From NCBI GenBank assembly GCA_020055645.1, contig CM034546.1, positions 96,348,001-96,412,000 of the forward strand: a stretch of 64,000 bases of DNA, written 5' to 3'. Below, piece after piece: positions 1 through 13,745 of this stretch (position 1 is the stretch's first letter; each line of letters starts with the position of its first letter). The stretch comes from Tomocerus qinae. Taxonomy: Eukaryota; Arthropoda; Collembola; Entomobryomorpha; Tomoceridae. Under the pieces are notes generated by a model that saw only the letters and a program-made list of their open reading frames with translations, was not told where the DNA came from and did no database searches. The translations under genes were made by a program, and so were the position numbers.

Positions 1-1
1 T

Positions 2-1066
2 GGAGGACTCATGTACGAACTCGCAGGAAAAGAAGTTCCTTTCCTCATTCTGTCTTTGGTGTGTCTCATGGACGGAATCATGCTCTGGCTGGTGATGAAA
101 CCAATTAAAGCTCAGCAGAAAGAACAAGGGGTCGAGAGACCTCAAGGGACACCTATATGGATTTTATTTATGGATCCCTACATTGCAGTTTGTTCCGGAG
201 CCCTGATAATGGCCAATGTCTCTCTGGCATTTCTGGAGCCGACGATTTCAGTCTGGATGATGGATACCATGCACGTTGGCCAGTGGCAGCAAGGAATGAT
301 CTGGCTCCCTGCTTTCTTCCCGCATGTCCTAGGAGTCGTAGTCACGGTCAAGTTGGCCAAACAATATCCTCAGTATCAATATCTAATGGCTGCTGGGGGA
401 CTGGCTCTGGAAGGAGTTTGTTGCCTCATGGTGCCATTTGCAACTACGTACTGGGTGCTTATGATCCCAATTTCGGGCATTTGCTTCGGAATAGCTCTGA
501 TCGATACAGCTCTCTTACCCACTTTAGGCTACCTTGTAGATCTGAGATATGTGTCCGTGTACGGAAGCATTTATGCTATCGCCGATATCTCTTATTCCTT
601 TGCTTACGCTTTCGGACCTATTATCGCCGGTAGAGTTATGGAATCTATTGGCTTCCTTGCCCTAAATATTGGTATTGCTGTCAGCAATTTGGCTTACGTG
701 CCAGTTCTCCTCGTCTTGAGACACATTTACGACAAAGGGTTTCAAGACGAGGCCAATATCCTCATGAAGGATCCTCCAGACAAACAATATCAGACTTATG
801 CCATGCAGGATAGAAAAATCATTCCTGACCACAGCAAACACTACGGACGACTGGAAGACGAGGACGATGACTACAGCAGCAACATGAGTGGAGGTCATAG
901 GGTCACTTTCCAGGAGACGAGTATGAGCTCCAACGGGCCTTCCAATCCGAACCAGTTTGCCTCTTGGCCAGATGAGGGTGGAGGCGCCGCCGCCCCTCCC
1001 GCCCCTACTGCTAATCCCTTTAAAGGTGCGTCTGGATCGGAAACTAACCCTTTTAGAGCCAATTAA
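2..1066 (+). CDS. VAChT: Vesicular acetylcholine transporter (VAChT), C-terminal part, 5' end outside window
   Basis: This is a proton-coupled antiporter of the SLC18 family that loads acetylcholine into synaptic vesicles. The reading frame is already open at the left edge (Gly-Gly-Leu before the first Met at 11), so this is the C-terminal part of a larger single-exon gene. The visible segment contains several membrane helices and family signatures: FLEPTISVWM, WLPAFFPHVLGVVVTVKLA, the IDTALLPTLGYLVD block and YGSIYAIADISYS. These match VAChT better than the monoamine transporters. After the last helix comes a cytosolic tail with an acidic dileucine-like signal (DEANILM), a Tyr-containing QYQTY segment, and two NPF motifs near the C-terminus, a type that usually binds EH-domain endocytic proteins. 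No intron interrupts the frame, as is usual for VAChT nested in the ChAT gene. ChAT exons follow on the same strand. Identity is confident; the N-terminal part cannot be assessed. Confidence 0.95.
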   Translation, partial: GGLMYELAGKEVPFLILSLVCLMDGIMLWLVMKPIKAQQKEQGVERPQGTPIWILFMDPYIAVCSGALIMANVSLAFLEPTISVWMMDTMHVGQWQQGMIWLPAFFPHVLGVVVTVKLAKQYPQYQYLMAAGGLALEGVCCLMVPFATTYWVLMIPISGICFGIALIDTALLPTLGYLVDLRYVSVYGSIYAIADISYSFAYAFGPIIAGRVMESIGFLALNIGIAVSNLAYVPVLLVLRHIYDKGFQDEANILMKDPPDKQYQTYAMQDRKIIPDHSKHYGRLEDEDDDYSSNMSGGHRVTFQETSMSSNGPSNPNQFASWPDEGGGAAAPPAPTANPFKGASGSETNPFRAN

Positions 1067-1165
1067 AGCTGTGGGAATTAAAGGATTTAAATTCAGTCAA
1101 GTCGTTAGCCAACAAATATCTACTATCTCCAGCACTTTAGTACTATACGCCCTAGTCTATAGTTG

Positions 1166-1171
1166 AATAAA
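1166..1171 (+). terminator. Poly(A) signal candidate of VAChT
   Basis: A canonical AATAAA lies about 100 bases after the VAChT stop codon, in an AT-rich stretch. It is the first such hexamer after the gene. Cleavage has not been tested. Confidence 0.5.
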
Positions 1172-4100
1172 TACATAAGCTACTATACTACTTACTCCAA
1201 TACATACAAATAACAGAACTGTTTTGCCACAACAAAACCCATTTACTAAACACCTCAATTACCAATACATTCGTTGCGATTTTAGCATAAACTCATTGAT
1301 TCTTTTGCTGTGCAGCAACGGTTAGAGAGAGCTTTTTAATTAGTGATGAAATACAAAATACAAACTCACTAGTGGAAATTAGAGTCCTAAACTCAATGCA
1401 TTTTTCCCAGGTATTTTATAGGTTAAGGATCAATCTACATAATATTTTAAAGTACCTAATAAATCAGCTGCCATTGGCTATATAAGTGACTATAATAAGT
1501 TAGTTGTTCAATATCTATTTACCTCGATACTAATTAAGGGCTTAGGGTACTGAATCGAGTAACTATCGATATGGGGCAATATTCTCCAATGAAATTATAG
1601 ATATTCTGTCAATAACACTTTCGTATTCAAAATTAGCGACAAGCTCTCTCAATTTATAATTTACAACAATTTGGCAATTTCTAATCAACCTGGTTGATTA
1701 TGGCTTATCAGTTCAAATCAATTTAGAAGAAAAGGTAATATTAACTTAACTATACCAAATACTATACTTAGGATAAAAAATATCTACGTAAGAATAAGAT
1801 CTCAATAAAACATACTATAACACTTCGAAAAGGATTTTTACGAAAAAGTAAAATCCAATTTGGCTGTGGCATGGATGGATAATACATAACAATGGTGCGC
1901 TAATAGGTTAAGGAACTAATTTTACATAAAGTATTCAAAAGTTCATTTATTTCTTCATTTTATCATGAACAAACGATTAATAATTGGTTACATTATGATT
2001 ATTTTCTAAGTAATAATATTAATATAGATCAAATTGTGCAATTGAAATATTTTCTGTTACTACCAAAAAAGGACAAAATTGCATTTTCTTATATTTTCGT
2101 TCATTTCCAACGATTACTTGTTATGTTTGGGTAGAAAAGCCTTATTTGAGCTATAAAAAGCTGCATTTAGTCGGTAAACCATTTCTAATTAAAGCGTACC
2201 GATAACTAATTAAGACTAGGCTAAGAAAAATGATACTATTATTATAGAAAAAAACGAAACTGTCATATTAAAATATCTTGTAGGATGTACAGTATAGAAA
2301 TACAGAAATACTCTATAGTAGTAAAATGAAAGTATTAATTCTAAGAGAGTACATACATTACAACCTATACGAAGAAACGTATCAACCAAGACTCATACAT
2401 ATCAATTGTATCATAAAAATAGTTCCATTGGATCACATTGGACTATTTCAGTCGCCATCTTAGGCATAAGTCATATCAATCATGTATATAAACAAACTAT
2501 CAAATAAATTCGAATAAGGCTGTACATATATAAATATAGAAATACTTATAGTAATTAGGTCATTGTGCTTTGTTTGACATTGATGTGTATTTAGTTACTT
2601 TAAAAAATTTAATCGTTTACTATTTCAATGGCTGCAGAAGATTTGAACAGCAGTACATCACGAATGATCTCAATTATCAGTCTTGACAGCTCCGAAGAAT
2701 TGATCTGTGTCTATAAGCTTTATGATTTCTCATATCAATGTCATAAGGGATTATAGATGCAGATCTCCTTCTGGGGCCAGGTCAAGATCTGCTGTAAAAA
2801 GGTAGTCAATGTATATAAGTAGCAAGAAAAGGTATTTAACCACTTTAAACTATGCAACAATTAGATTGATTTTATACTTTAAGTCAATCTAACCTGATTT
2901 CGAAATGTACCCGTATAGTGAGATTTAAAACAGCAGCACTCGTAATGGCATTGTTTCCTGTAAGGCAATTTGCATTTGGTTTAATTGCGTAATGCTGGGT
3001 TTAATTGTAACAAATATGCTTACATCAATGAAATGTTTTGAAGCAATATATTTTTCTTGAGACATGACATGACATTAGAGTATATATAAATCACAATAAT
3101 ATAGAATTCTCCAAAGAAATACCAGTGAAAACTGGTCGCAATTTCCGTATTGTCCTACAATTAGGTAAGTAAACATAAATACTAAAATTACTATTATAGG
3201 TAGGTTAATGAAATAGGTAAGGAATGGTCATTGCAAATCAATAACAATGAACCGACTAAGCTAACAAACCAAAAACTACACACTCTCTATCTAAAATAAC
3301 TCAGAGCAGTAAATATTCATGTTTATCACAAATGTAGTATTGCTGTCTCTTGAGGAAGATAGAAAGATTGTATATAATGTACATAAAATGCCTAATATTA
3401 TTGTCGTCATAAAGTAGTTCAATAATAGATTTCAACATGGTACACTCAACTCGTAGATTAATATTAGATTGTAGTGCAGCATGTACTGATACCTCAGATA
3501 AAATGATTTCCTTTCATCAGCCTATCGATTAGACTTAACTGAATCTGATTTGAACAACGACATACAGAGTTTAGTCAGTTAAATCGAATACTAAGAGTTT
3601 GAGCTAAAAAGTCTTGTACCTTGTTCAGTTATTATCGTGAGTAATATAACAACGTAGAAATATATATGTACCTATTCTATATTATGGAGTATAATATAGT
3701 GGATTTACACAAACGTCACATTTAGTATCCCTGTAGTCAGTAATCAAGTGACATTAAAAACTAATGCAGACAAGTAGACACTACTTATACTACACTTCAA
3801 TTAGTGTAGATTCTTATTCTTGTTAGTGTAGACTGGCCAAAAGGTCATTTAAGTGGTAAAATTAAAGTTACGAGTTTATTAGTAGAAATCTGCAGTCGTC
3901 TCGACGCAGGCAGTTGCGAGTGTTCAATCTAGTCCTTTCTGTAACATATCATACACTTATTATGTATGTTCTATATTGTATTTAATGTATATAGTATATA
4001 TTATGTATTGATATCTTTAACTAAATAGTATACCATATTTCTGTCTATTACATCCTTCCTTTTCACTAAGCCATAGGCTGCTTATATTGGACTGGGACAT

Positions 4101-7100
4101 TTTTTAAATAGACTGTCCACATCTACGGGGAGTATCCCAAGTCAAAAGTGTCAAATATACCGAATGCTTCGTATATGAATACAAATTACACCGCTTCTGT
4201 CTCTTATACATGAATTTTTATCTGGAGAACTTTTAAAATTCATATGCGAAACATTTTTGGTATGAGACACTTGTGTCATCTCTTACGACTCGTATATGTC
4301 TGGGCTGAACGATGTGTATTAAATGACTTTGATGTGCAATACATTTATCTTTAGACCTTATGAAAGTGTATTTCTTGCTTAAAACTCACACTTATTACAA
4401 AAATGTAATAAAATTATTCGGATTCATTTGTGATTGTCCAATGCGTTCAAAGAAGTAAAAGTTATAACATAATATTATTGTTAAAACTGCCATTATGGTT
4501 TCCCTTTTCGTGGTAACCTATAAATGCCTAAATGTGTACTGTGTTTAGAATTTAGTATAAATGTAAATGTCATGTAATGTGTTGGTTTACTAACTAGAAA
4601 GCTTTAATGATCTAAATTACAAACGCTAATGAGTTATGTTAATACACTACAACTAAGGAATGTAGTAAATAATTTAATGTTTTTCGTAGTTAGTAGATTA
4701 ATACTACTCATCATATCAATGAGAGTAAAATTGTATTTCTATAGCAAGTGAACTCAGACGAGTTACATTGCATGATATATCGTTTACTTCTGACCGAAAG
4801 GAACAAACTCATATCATCATCATCACATCCCAACTGGTTCGTTTGCATTTCAAAGAAAACCCATCACAAAATATTAATATCTATGTCTAAAACCTAGAAT
4901 GGCAGATTAGAATCCTAAAATTACAATATAGATTACCAAAGACTACTAAAACTAAGAAACTAATTTATGTAGTGCAACTTTTTTTTGTGACTAGCAAAAT
5001 CAAATAGGAGATTTGGTTTTCTAATTTTGAGTGAGTATGAATATTATGGTAAATATGGTGCGTAATGATTATTTATTTTGCTCTCTGTTTTCTGATATTG
5101 AAATCATATTGGCTATGCATTTGCATTTGCTCTAAACCAATCATATTCAGGAATATTCCAAAGGGTAGTTGTGAATTAGAGTCATTTAGAAAGACAAAAT
5201 TTTAGAATTGTTCAATTGTGAAACGAATTCAATATTATGATGTATGCTGCTGATTGTGGGTGAGTAATGATGATTATGGTGAAGATGACGAGAATTTAAT
5301 GAGCAATAACAATAAATAAAGAATAACAGAATACCAATGTACTATTTATTTCATATCATCATTGCATAATATTAAATAGGAGTAATTTAGATGCAATTAA
5401 CTTTACTTTTCTATTGGCTACAACAAAAGTATCAAAATTAATTTATTATGCATTTTATTCCAAATTGTGCCCACCGATAGCTATTATAAGCGTATTACTG
5501 CCCTTTGTATTGATAACAGGCGGCACGTGTCACTAATAAGTTATGTTGAATTTGTATCAATAGGGCTCCTATTGCACTTAGTTAAATGAAAAGAATTTAG
5601 TTCCACTTGCACCCTTTGCAATGATGTCAATCTCAAACGTTGGTCTATATTTGTTACTTACAACGGGTAAGCATTTCGCAGATAGGATGAATTTTGGTAA
5701 ATAAAGAGAGACGGCTTGTTACTTTTGTTTCTTATTATATAAAGCATTAGACTGTTTAGGGGCTTACACAAAAGATAATATCTTCTCTCCCTCCGAACTA
5801 CCCTTCTCGGTTGTGTCACATAGAGATATTTAATAGCAGGTAATATAATGTTGTAGCAGATTCATCTGTGAAAGCCAAGCGAAGCCAATCTAAAGCCACA
5901 CACATTCATAATCATAACTGAAGAAGTATAGGGAAGGACAAGCGAGATGCACGTCTGTTCTCTGAGAATATTAGTGTGACGTTAGACAATATTATGACTT
6001 GCACTTCACACCTAATGAAAACTAATGTGACAGGGAACAGACACATTGCTCCGTTTTACTCTTTCTCTCAGCATGGAAGGAAAAGCAGGAGCTGTCTCCC
6101 GAATCCGATTCTCTCTCCAACTTCCTTGACTTTCCCCGCATGTTTCATTTCACATCCAGAATAAAATGACATCAAACGAACAGCCACGTCTACCCTCTTT
6201 GTGCTATGTGGCTCAGCAATTTTAAGTGCCATATATATCTAGATCATATCTAGTTTCTCTTGTTTTATCTGCAAATATTTTGTTGTCTTTTCTTGCAAAA
6301 GAAAACATTTCTCTCTTCAGAATAATGTCTTGAATATAGATACAGTATTTCATCAATGAAGTGCGTGAGTAAGAACAAGTAGATCGATGAATTATTCATT
6401 GACATCGTATAGTGCAGATAAAAGGTACTGAAAATCGTTATTCTTTAGACGACATGCACCAGTTCCATCCGTTTCTGCTCATAGTGGTATTATCATGGTT
6501 ACATTAAAGATGTGACGTAATCTGGCACGGCACGCACACAGCTAAAGGACCACTTTATTGTTAGTCTGCATGTGGGAATCGTGGGGAAGAGAAATGGGGA
6601 GAGGAGCCGAGTGGTTCAAAGAGTAATTCCTCAATGAAAAGCAAAGGCTGACTATTTGCATATTAGATATTTATGGAAATTAATGGCTTTTCTTCCCTTG
6701 GCTTTCATAAAACCATTTTTTTATTTATTCAGCCACCAGGTCTTTGATGCATTATTTTACTTTAGTGTTATGCACAAAGACACTCTTACATGGTACACCT
6801 ATTAGAACATTATTTAGGTATATAAGGTATATAAACACATTTTTGGGAAATTCTACTTACCCATATACGATAATAGAATGCACGAGAAAAACAAACAAAA
6901 ATCTACTTGTAAAATGTTTGCATACATAGCAAGTGACAATCATAATGTAAGTTTGTGGACGTGAACGCTGTATTAAGCATATAGAGATAAATCTGCTAAT
7001 ACACTTATGCACTCAGGTGGCAAATGTTAAAATATTGTATAAACTGCAAAAACACATCGGGAAGGATAGAAATTTGCTCTTCTGCAAAAAAGCTGTGTGC

Positions 7101-10100
7101 TCGAGTCACTTGAGAAACATTTATATGAATAAATTCATGATTGTCAACTAGAAATTGTGACATTATTGAGTATATTATCAGTAACAATAATAGTACTCCT
7201 ATTTTCTAGTACCTACGATCCAGAATAGCAGCTAATAATTTATGGCAGTGACACTGTACACCAAGCTTGTATTATTTTATGCCTGCCGGTAGTTGAAGAA
7301 TACCTGTCTTGAGAATTAGTTCCAGTAAGTATTCGATGTGTTGCATTCTAAGGGTTATTTTTGACAGTCAAAGGAACATTCATATATCATTTCTAGTACT
7401 CTAATGTAGAATATCTATCTACTGTTTTAAGATTTCGAAAAATATTTTCATCAGAAAAGACTCAGGTACGAGTTTTATTGGACAGAAATCCTGCCAGCCA
7501 TTTTTGTGAGGCTTTTAATTCTTGAGATAACTTCTTATGAAATGTAGAATATTAATTTGCATGACTTAACCCCTATTTACCCCATCATGTTGTTTCATAA
7601 ATTTGATTAATTATAGAAATATGTACAGATTGTCCTAGGCAATAGAATACTCAATACGTTTAATAATTTGCAATGTAATGCAAGTCCCATGCAAATAAAT
7701 GTTCCAATACTTTCAGATATCTTGACAAAATGAGTGTAATGCTAGCATTTACAGTTTTCAGATCTTTATGTTAGATAATATTGCGGTACATTGGTTGAAT
7801 ATATGATTGTTGAAAGAGAGTAACTCACTGTAGTATAAAGTATAACATGATTTGGTGATGTTTAAGTCCACGGAATAAAGAAGTGGAAGGGAAAAGGGCC
7901 TAAGCGTGGAAGTGTGAGTAATCGCTTGAATAGAGTCCAAAAAGGCGTCTAATTTGCCGACTTATCTATCCCACATCACAATGACTTGATTCCTCTTTTC
8001 AAGGGGGATTCCAATCTCCAGCTTGGAATTCCGCTTTACTACTACCGCACTCGTAACTAACTATATTACACGATCACACATATTCCAGCTGTCTCTGCAA
8101 ACGGAGGAAATAATATAATAGTTACCATTTAGAAGGAGGAAATACTCTGAATTTCTTTCGTAGCCTCGTCAGTCGCAACCTTCTATACTTAGCTGTACTT
8201 ACTGAAGAGTTCAGTCAATCTGTTCACACAATGACTACAACCACACAAAGGAAGTGGAAAACCAGTGAAAATCTCTTTTTATCTACCACCAATCCTACAT
8301 TTTTTGGCTTTCTTTCCTTTTTTAATCTCTCTACTTTGTCACGCGTTTCTCCCAACTTTGGGAATCAATTTGATATTTTACAATTCTTTTTGCTTTCAAC
8401 TGGCAATTATTGAAACTTAATGCAAATTCTACAATACTAATATAATTTTTTGTAAGGTTAAATACCATTAGCTTTATTAAACGAAAATTTTATTAACGAT
8501 GTAATTAGTTCATAGTAGATGGAATTACTGAAATGAATACTTTGTTTGCCATTTATCAACGTAAAATATGTTGTTGTAGGTTTAATTATGTACAGGATGG
8601 GTAATTTGGCCGAGAAACTTTGTCCTTGATGTAGTGAAACTCATAAATAGCATCCCCACCTTAATTCCCTTGATCATTAATCCCTAGGATTGAATGCAGA
8701 GAGAGAAATCTAATCAAGAAAAATGTCAACGGAAGAAAAAGGGAGATATTCATTTAAGCCCCGAAATCTCATCCAGTTCTGTTAAGGTTTCATTCATTGA
8801 GTCTAGAAGTGGATATTAGAGGGTGTAGGAAAGGTGTAATTAGATGACCAGTACATTACTTTGCCCAGCCGTTCAATTTGTGTTTCTTTTCTTTCATTTT
8901 CGCTCCCTAACCTGTCCTTTTTCGATGAGGCAATACAAGAGTGAATAAACGACTGAGTAATAAATGTATAGTGCCTTTAGTAGTGAGATTGGCAAGGAAA
9001 ACGCGAAATAGAAGCTTTTCCTTCCTTCCGTTTCTGTGACCATACACAGAGAGAGATACAATCTAATATTACCTAAGTATTCGGGTACAAAGGAAACTGA
9101 AAAGAAAGGAAGAATGGGAAACCTTTAGTTTTCGTGCGTGATGTATGTAGTGAAAGAGAGTGGACTCTATTTTGGCTCTCCTAACGACGAAACCAATCCA
9201 ATGCCAAGTCTCATCCCTTCCCTCGTACTCGAACACACTCAATTGCAAATTGCAATTGCAGCCAAATGAAAATGAGACTCATCTCTTTCGTGTTCTTTTA
9301 GCATTAACTTGATGTTTCTTCCTTTGGGCTACACCGACAAATACATTTAACCATTGTAGGATTCGAACAGACATTTAGTCACTACTTTCATTCATTCAGT
9401 TGACTTCCAAAGCTACTGAACTGCCCTTTTCGCTTCTTTCTCCCTTCTTTCCACCTAAGACAACACTTCCCTCCGATACTCATGCACTACCATCCATCCC
9501 TCGCTTCGGTAATGCACACACTATACCCACACTCAACTCGGAATATAATATACCTAGTACAAGTTTGCTTTCTCTATTGACATTACCGAAAAGGGAAAGG
9601 AAACACCAAAACCAAACCACAAGGGGAACACAGAGAATGCAACTTCCAACTAAGCTAATCTACAGGGCATTCCATGATACTCGTCCTTAGTTCAAAGACT
9701 ATATATTATAAAAGTTTGTATTACATTTTCATTTAACTTTTCACTTTTTTAACGCAATTCATTTTTTATATGCATAATTATACATCTATTGGCACTACAC
9801 CTTCACGCGTCCGATTTACTACCGTTTTCTTGTAAACTTCTTTTGATGCGGGAAATAGAAACAACCGATCTAATAATTTCTATAAATGAAATAATTCTCA
9901 ATTGTATACAATTGTTAAAGAAACGTCAATGTTCTAATTTTCTGATATATGTAACTCTGTTGAGGCAAAAACTGTGCAATGCCCAGTACATTCGTAAAGA
10001 ATTACTAGTCACGAATTGCAATGAAACAGAATGGTAGAAGTAAGGGATGCGAGTATACTTCTAATTTAGAGGAAGATGTGTCGAATACTTTATACACCAG

Positions 10101-13100
10101 TTTGGGGTATACTCTTAATATAATAAATGGGAATTTACCCGTCTTGACGTACGTACGGACGAAATACAAGTCTTAATTTACTTTCTTGTAATATGGGGAG
10201 ACAGACAAGGCTGCTTGGCTTGGGTTATTGTCAATGTAAGACAATCTTAACACTGTTCTCCATTCTTATACAAAGCGAAAGTACTTGAGACTTGGCCATA
10301 GCAGGACTAATGTGCCTTGTGATACGTACAGAGGTATAGGAACGGAACAATGTAGCACCAAATTGGGGATTAGTTGAAATGAAAGTGAGAATAGAGTCGA
10401 TTCGCTAACTGCTTAATCAGCTTTCCATGTCAACTTAACTTTCATCTTCGTCTTCTCCATTCAATTCATTCTGTCAGCCGGACTCGCCCCCTTCTCCTTC
10501 TCTTTTCGGACATTCCCGATCAATGGAACTGGATATACCACTGAAAATGATGTGTGCATCCCAGGAAATGTAGTAAATTGTTAGAGCCGTTCAGGGACCC
10601 AGAAAGATTAAGATTCCAAAAGTCAAAGTCCTGTCTTATCCATTATTATACAACATTAAGGCATAAAAAATTTAAAAAAATTCTTGATATTGAAATTGAA
10701 AGGTCAGGTATCTAAAAATAGTTCTTTCTCGGTTAATCCGAATACACCGAAAATGCAAATGTTACATAACCCTGAATTACCTATCCAGTATTTTATTGTT
10801 ATATTAGCAAAGTTAGTAATACTGATTTAAAAATAATTAAAATGAATTATATGCTTAAGCCTCTAAAATCACGAATATACAAAGGTTAGGTATTATAAAG
10901 TGAAGAAAGAGTTCTGTGCAGAAATGAAAACTAAACTGCAGTTGAGAAACAAGGTGAATAAAATATGCAAGATGAAGCATTGGTAGAAAAAGTTTGCTCA
11001 CTTAGTAAACAGACTGGTAAATTGAGTTGGGCGATGTGGATGGAAGGCATGGAGGGAAACATCATGGGATAAGATAGTAAAGAGGAGAGAATAGGATAAA
11101 AACGAGTTTAGGCGGTGACTGTCGTCGTGAGATGAACTCTACTACTTGTGACCTGGAGGGAAATGATTGGAGGTAGTGAAGTTGGTACATTACGACTTTC
11201 TTAAGCTAACCTCGGAAAGGAAAGCAAGTTCACAAAAATGTATAAGTATATGTGTTTTTATACGGAAAAGTTCAGGGATGGTAGTGGAAGATCACATTAT
11301 GTTTTGCTATCAGAAGATGAAAACACGAAAAGCCTACGGTTAAACAGAGACGAGGATGAGACGAGCTCGTAGAAAAAATAAAAGTGAACTGCTGCAGAGA
11401 AAGCGGATGACGAGGCAAGGGAAGCGTATGAAAATTTAATTAGGTAATGGGGGAACATCAAAACATGTCTTGACTATCATAGCAAACTTCCATGTCCGCA
11501 CAACCAAAATATACTTTATACTTACGTAGGCAGATTTCCAAGTAGAACTTAAGCCAACTAAAACATGGGCGAAGAATCATATGGAGTACCTATACATGTA
11601 TTCTATCTAAATAACACACGTTCACTCTTTTCAATCACGATCCTTCCGTTTAGGTCAAAGCTGTGCATCATACACTAAATGCCAAGTTTCTCTACATTTG
11701 TTCTGAAAGACTGCATTTCATATATGCTAACACGGACATTTAAGGATTCACATACCTACAGGGTTAAAGTGCAACTGCTAATTCCATCAGCTCGGAAATA
11801 CCACACGCTAAATACTAGGAATTTTTTTAACAAATTACGAATATTGAAAATACTATATGCATGACGTTGTATTAGATAAAATTATTTCCTTTACCAATAA
11901 ACGACTGATGCTAATTTTGCTAAAATTCATTAGCCAAACTGCTAACAATTTTGGGGAGAATTAAAAAGTAATGATCAAAAGTCTGGTAGGGACAGTGGAA
12001 AAGTAATAGTTACATAATATGCAATATTTTCAGCAATCTTGACAGAGCTATAGGCTATAATTCTTTTAAATGAAGACCATTTAAAGACCGAAATATAATA
12101 TGATTAAATATATTTATACTTAAAATAACGTACTCAATGACGGAAATTCCCTGTCCACCATGTAGTATTGTGTACACAATGTTATTATTGTAATGAGTCC
12201 ATTCCTTAATAACATTGAAGATGAATCAATAATAGAAACCATATATCATACCATATTATTAGGAAACTACGACATTCTTCCATACTATGAGACATAAGTG
12301 TACTTGATAAGACTAAGTAATCACGAGTCAGAATGAATAAATATGTGCTATTCATTTGTAGTGTTCGCTCCTAACATACGTCGAAGGCGTCGTCTCTGAT
12401 TCATTTAAATAAAAGTACTCGTTCGAATTTGAACTCCCCGACATGATAAATACAGTCGTTGGGTATAAATTGTTAGTTTGGCTGTTGAATTGGAAATTCG
12501 CTAGAGGAAACTCTTTGATGATTCCCTAAAGACTGCTTACCTCGCGTAATTTGTTCCTTTAATCATTCTAATTTGAATTGAAGATGTGCGTAGAGCTCCG
12601 TCCCTTTGACTTCACTTGACGCGATTCGCTGAATAAAAGTGGATTTTAAGAGATACTTTGAAAATATTAGTCCTGCTCTTAACAATTTTGGTGACATACG
12701 TTCATATACTTCATAATCATGTACTTCGAGATGGGTAAATCAAAACTTCTTTACAACTATTGTTTAAAAATCCTTACGCTCTTGTCTCGTTGCACAGTAG
12801 CTATCTGCTAAAGTTATTATACTATTATTAAGATATGGAAGTTTAGTTAGTATAATTGTTTGAATTACTAATATTTATTTAGGCTACACCCCAAGCTTAA
12901 GTCATAAAGATAAGATTCCAGTAGTGTTTTCTCAGCTTAATTACGCATTTTATTGTGAGTCCTAAGTCGACTGAATAGATCACATTATATGAAGAGAGTC
13001 AAGTATTTCTGTATTGTTTAATGCATGCGGAGCCAAGTCCCTCGCATGGAAGGAAATGAATGAATAGATTTCCCTTGGGATGGGGATAGGGGAGATAATG

Positions 13101-13470
13101 AGTTGAATTAAAAGAGAAAACAAATAGTAATATTCTACGCCACTTTTTTAACAAGACGTATTTGACATTTGGATATTTTGAATGCTATCTACTCAGTGTA
13201 AATGTATAAATTAGTACGGTCGGTTCAAAACTTGAATGGCAATAGTATTGGAACAATTTAGTAGATACTACAAGCAAAAATAAGTAGAATATTACTACTT
13301 AATATTCTTATGTACTAATACAATGCTCCAATTTGAATCTGGATATCTCTAAATTATAATCGTAGACTTGATAAAGCAATACCTAATGTAGGGTGATTCC
13401 AAACGCAAAATGCGCAAGCGTTTATGCAATGCATATTACAATACATATTATTATAACAACCGTTTATAAC
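1172..13470. other. Non-coding DNA inside the cholinergic locus (ChAT intron)
   Basis: About 12.3 kb between VAChT and a minisatellite. Only short random frames are present, with no recognisable protein, RNA gene or splice-bounded exon. It lies between the VAChT frame and the first ChAT exon I could identify (23,325), so it should be intronic for ChAT if ChAT starts upstream of VAChT as in other animals. The only structured item noted is one copy of a dispersed repeat at 12,064-12,099. Cis-regulatory elements for cholinergic expression would be expected here but none can be named from sequence. Confidence 0.6.
12064..12099 (+). repeat. Dispersed repeat copy A with hairpin core
   Basis: A 36-base segment matches 62,110-62,145 at 33 of 36 positions. 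Its core TTTAAATG-AAGAC-CATTTAAA is a perfect 8-bp inverted repeat with a 5-base loop. The flanks do not obviously match, so this may be a conserved end or core of an otherwise decayed repeat family. Confidence 0.6.
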
Positions 13471-13745
13471 AATTTTATCCGATTCTATCCGTTTTTATCC
13501 GATTTTATCCGATTCTTTCCGACTTTATCCGATTTTATCCGATTCTATCCAATTCTATCCGATTTCATTCAATTCTATCCGATTCTATACGATTTTATCC
13601 GATTCTATCCGATTCTATCCGATTCTATCCGGTTTTATCCTATTCTATCCGATTTTATCCGATTCTATCCGATTCTACCCGATTTTATCCGATTCTATCC
13701 TATTTTATCCTATTTTATCCTATTTTATCCGATTTTATCCGATTT
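13471..13745 (+). repeat. Decanucleotide minisatellite (GATTYTATCC)n
   Basis: About 27 tandem copies of a 10-base unit, consensus GATTYTATCC, with scattered substitutions such as AATTCTATCC, TATTTTATCC and GATTCTACCC. Unit length is constant with no visible indels. Because 10 is not a multiple of 3, three units translate into a recurring ten-residue pattern around YPILSDFIRF in an open frame. That frame is a product of the repeat, not a gene. Confidence 0.95.

Noticed and set aside
9355..9440. Possible minus-strand tRNA suggested by GTTCGAATCC (B-box-like) near 9,360
   Set aside because: No A box, no pairing acceptor stem and no anticodon arm can be drawn around it.
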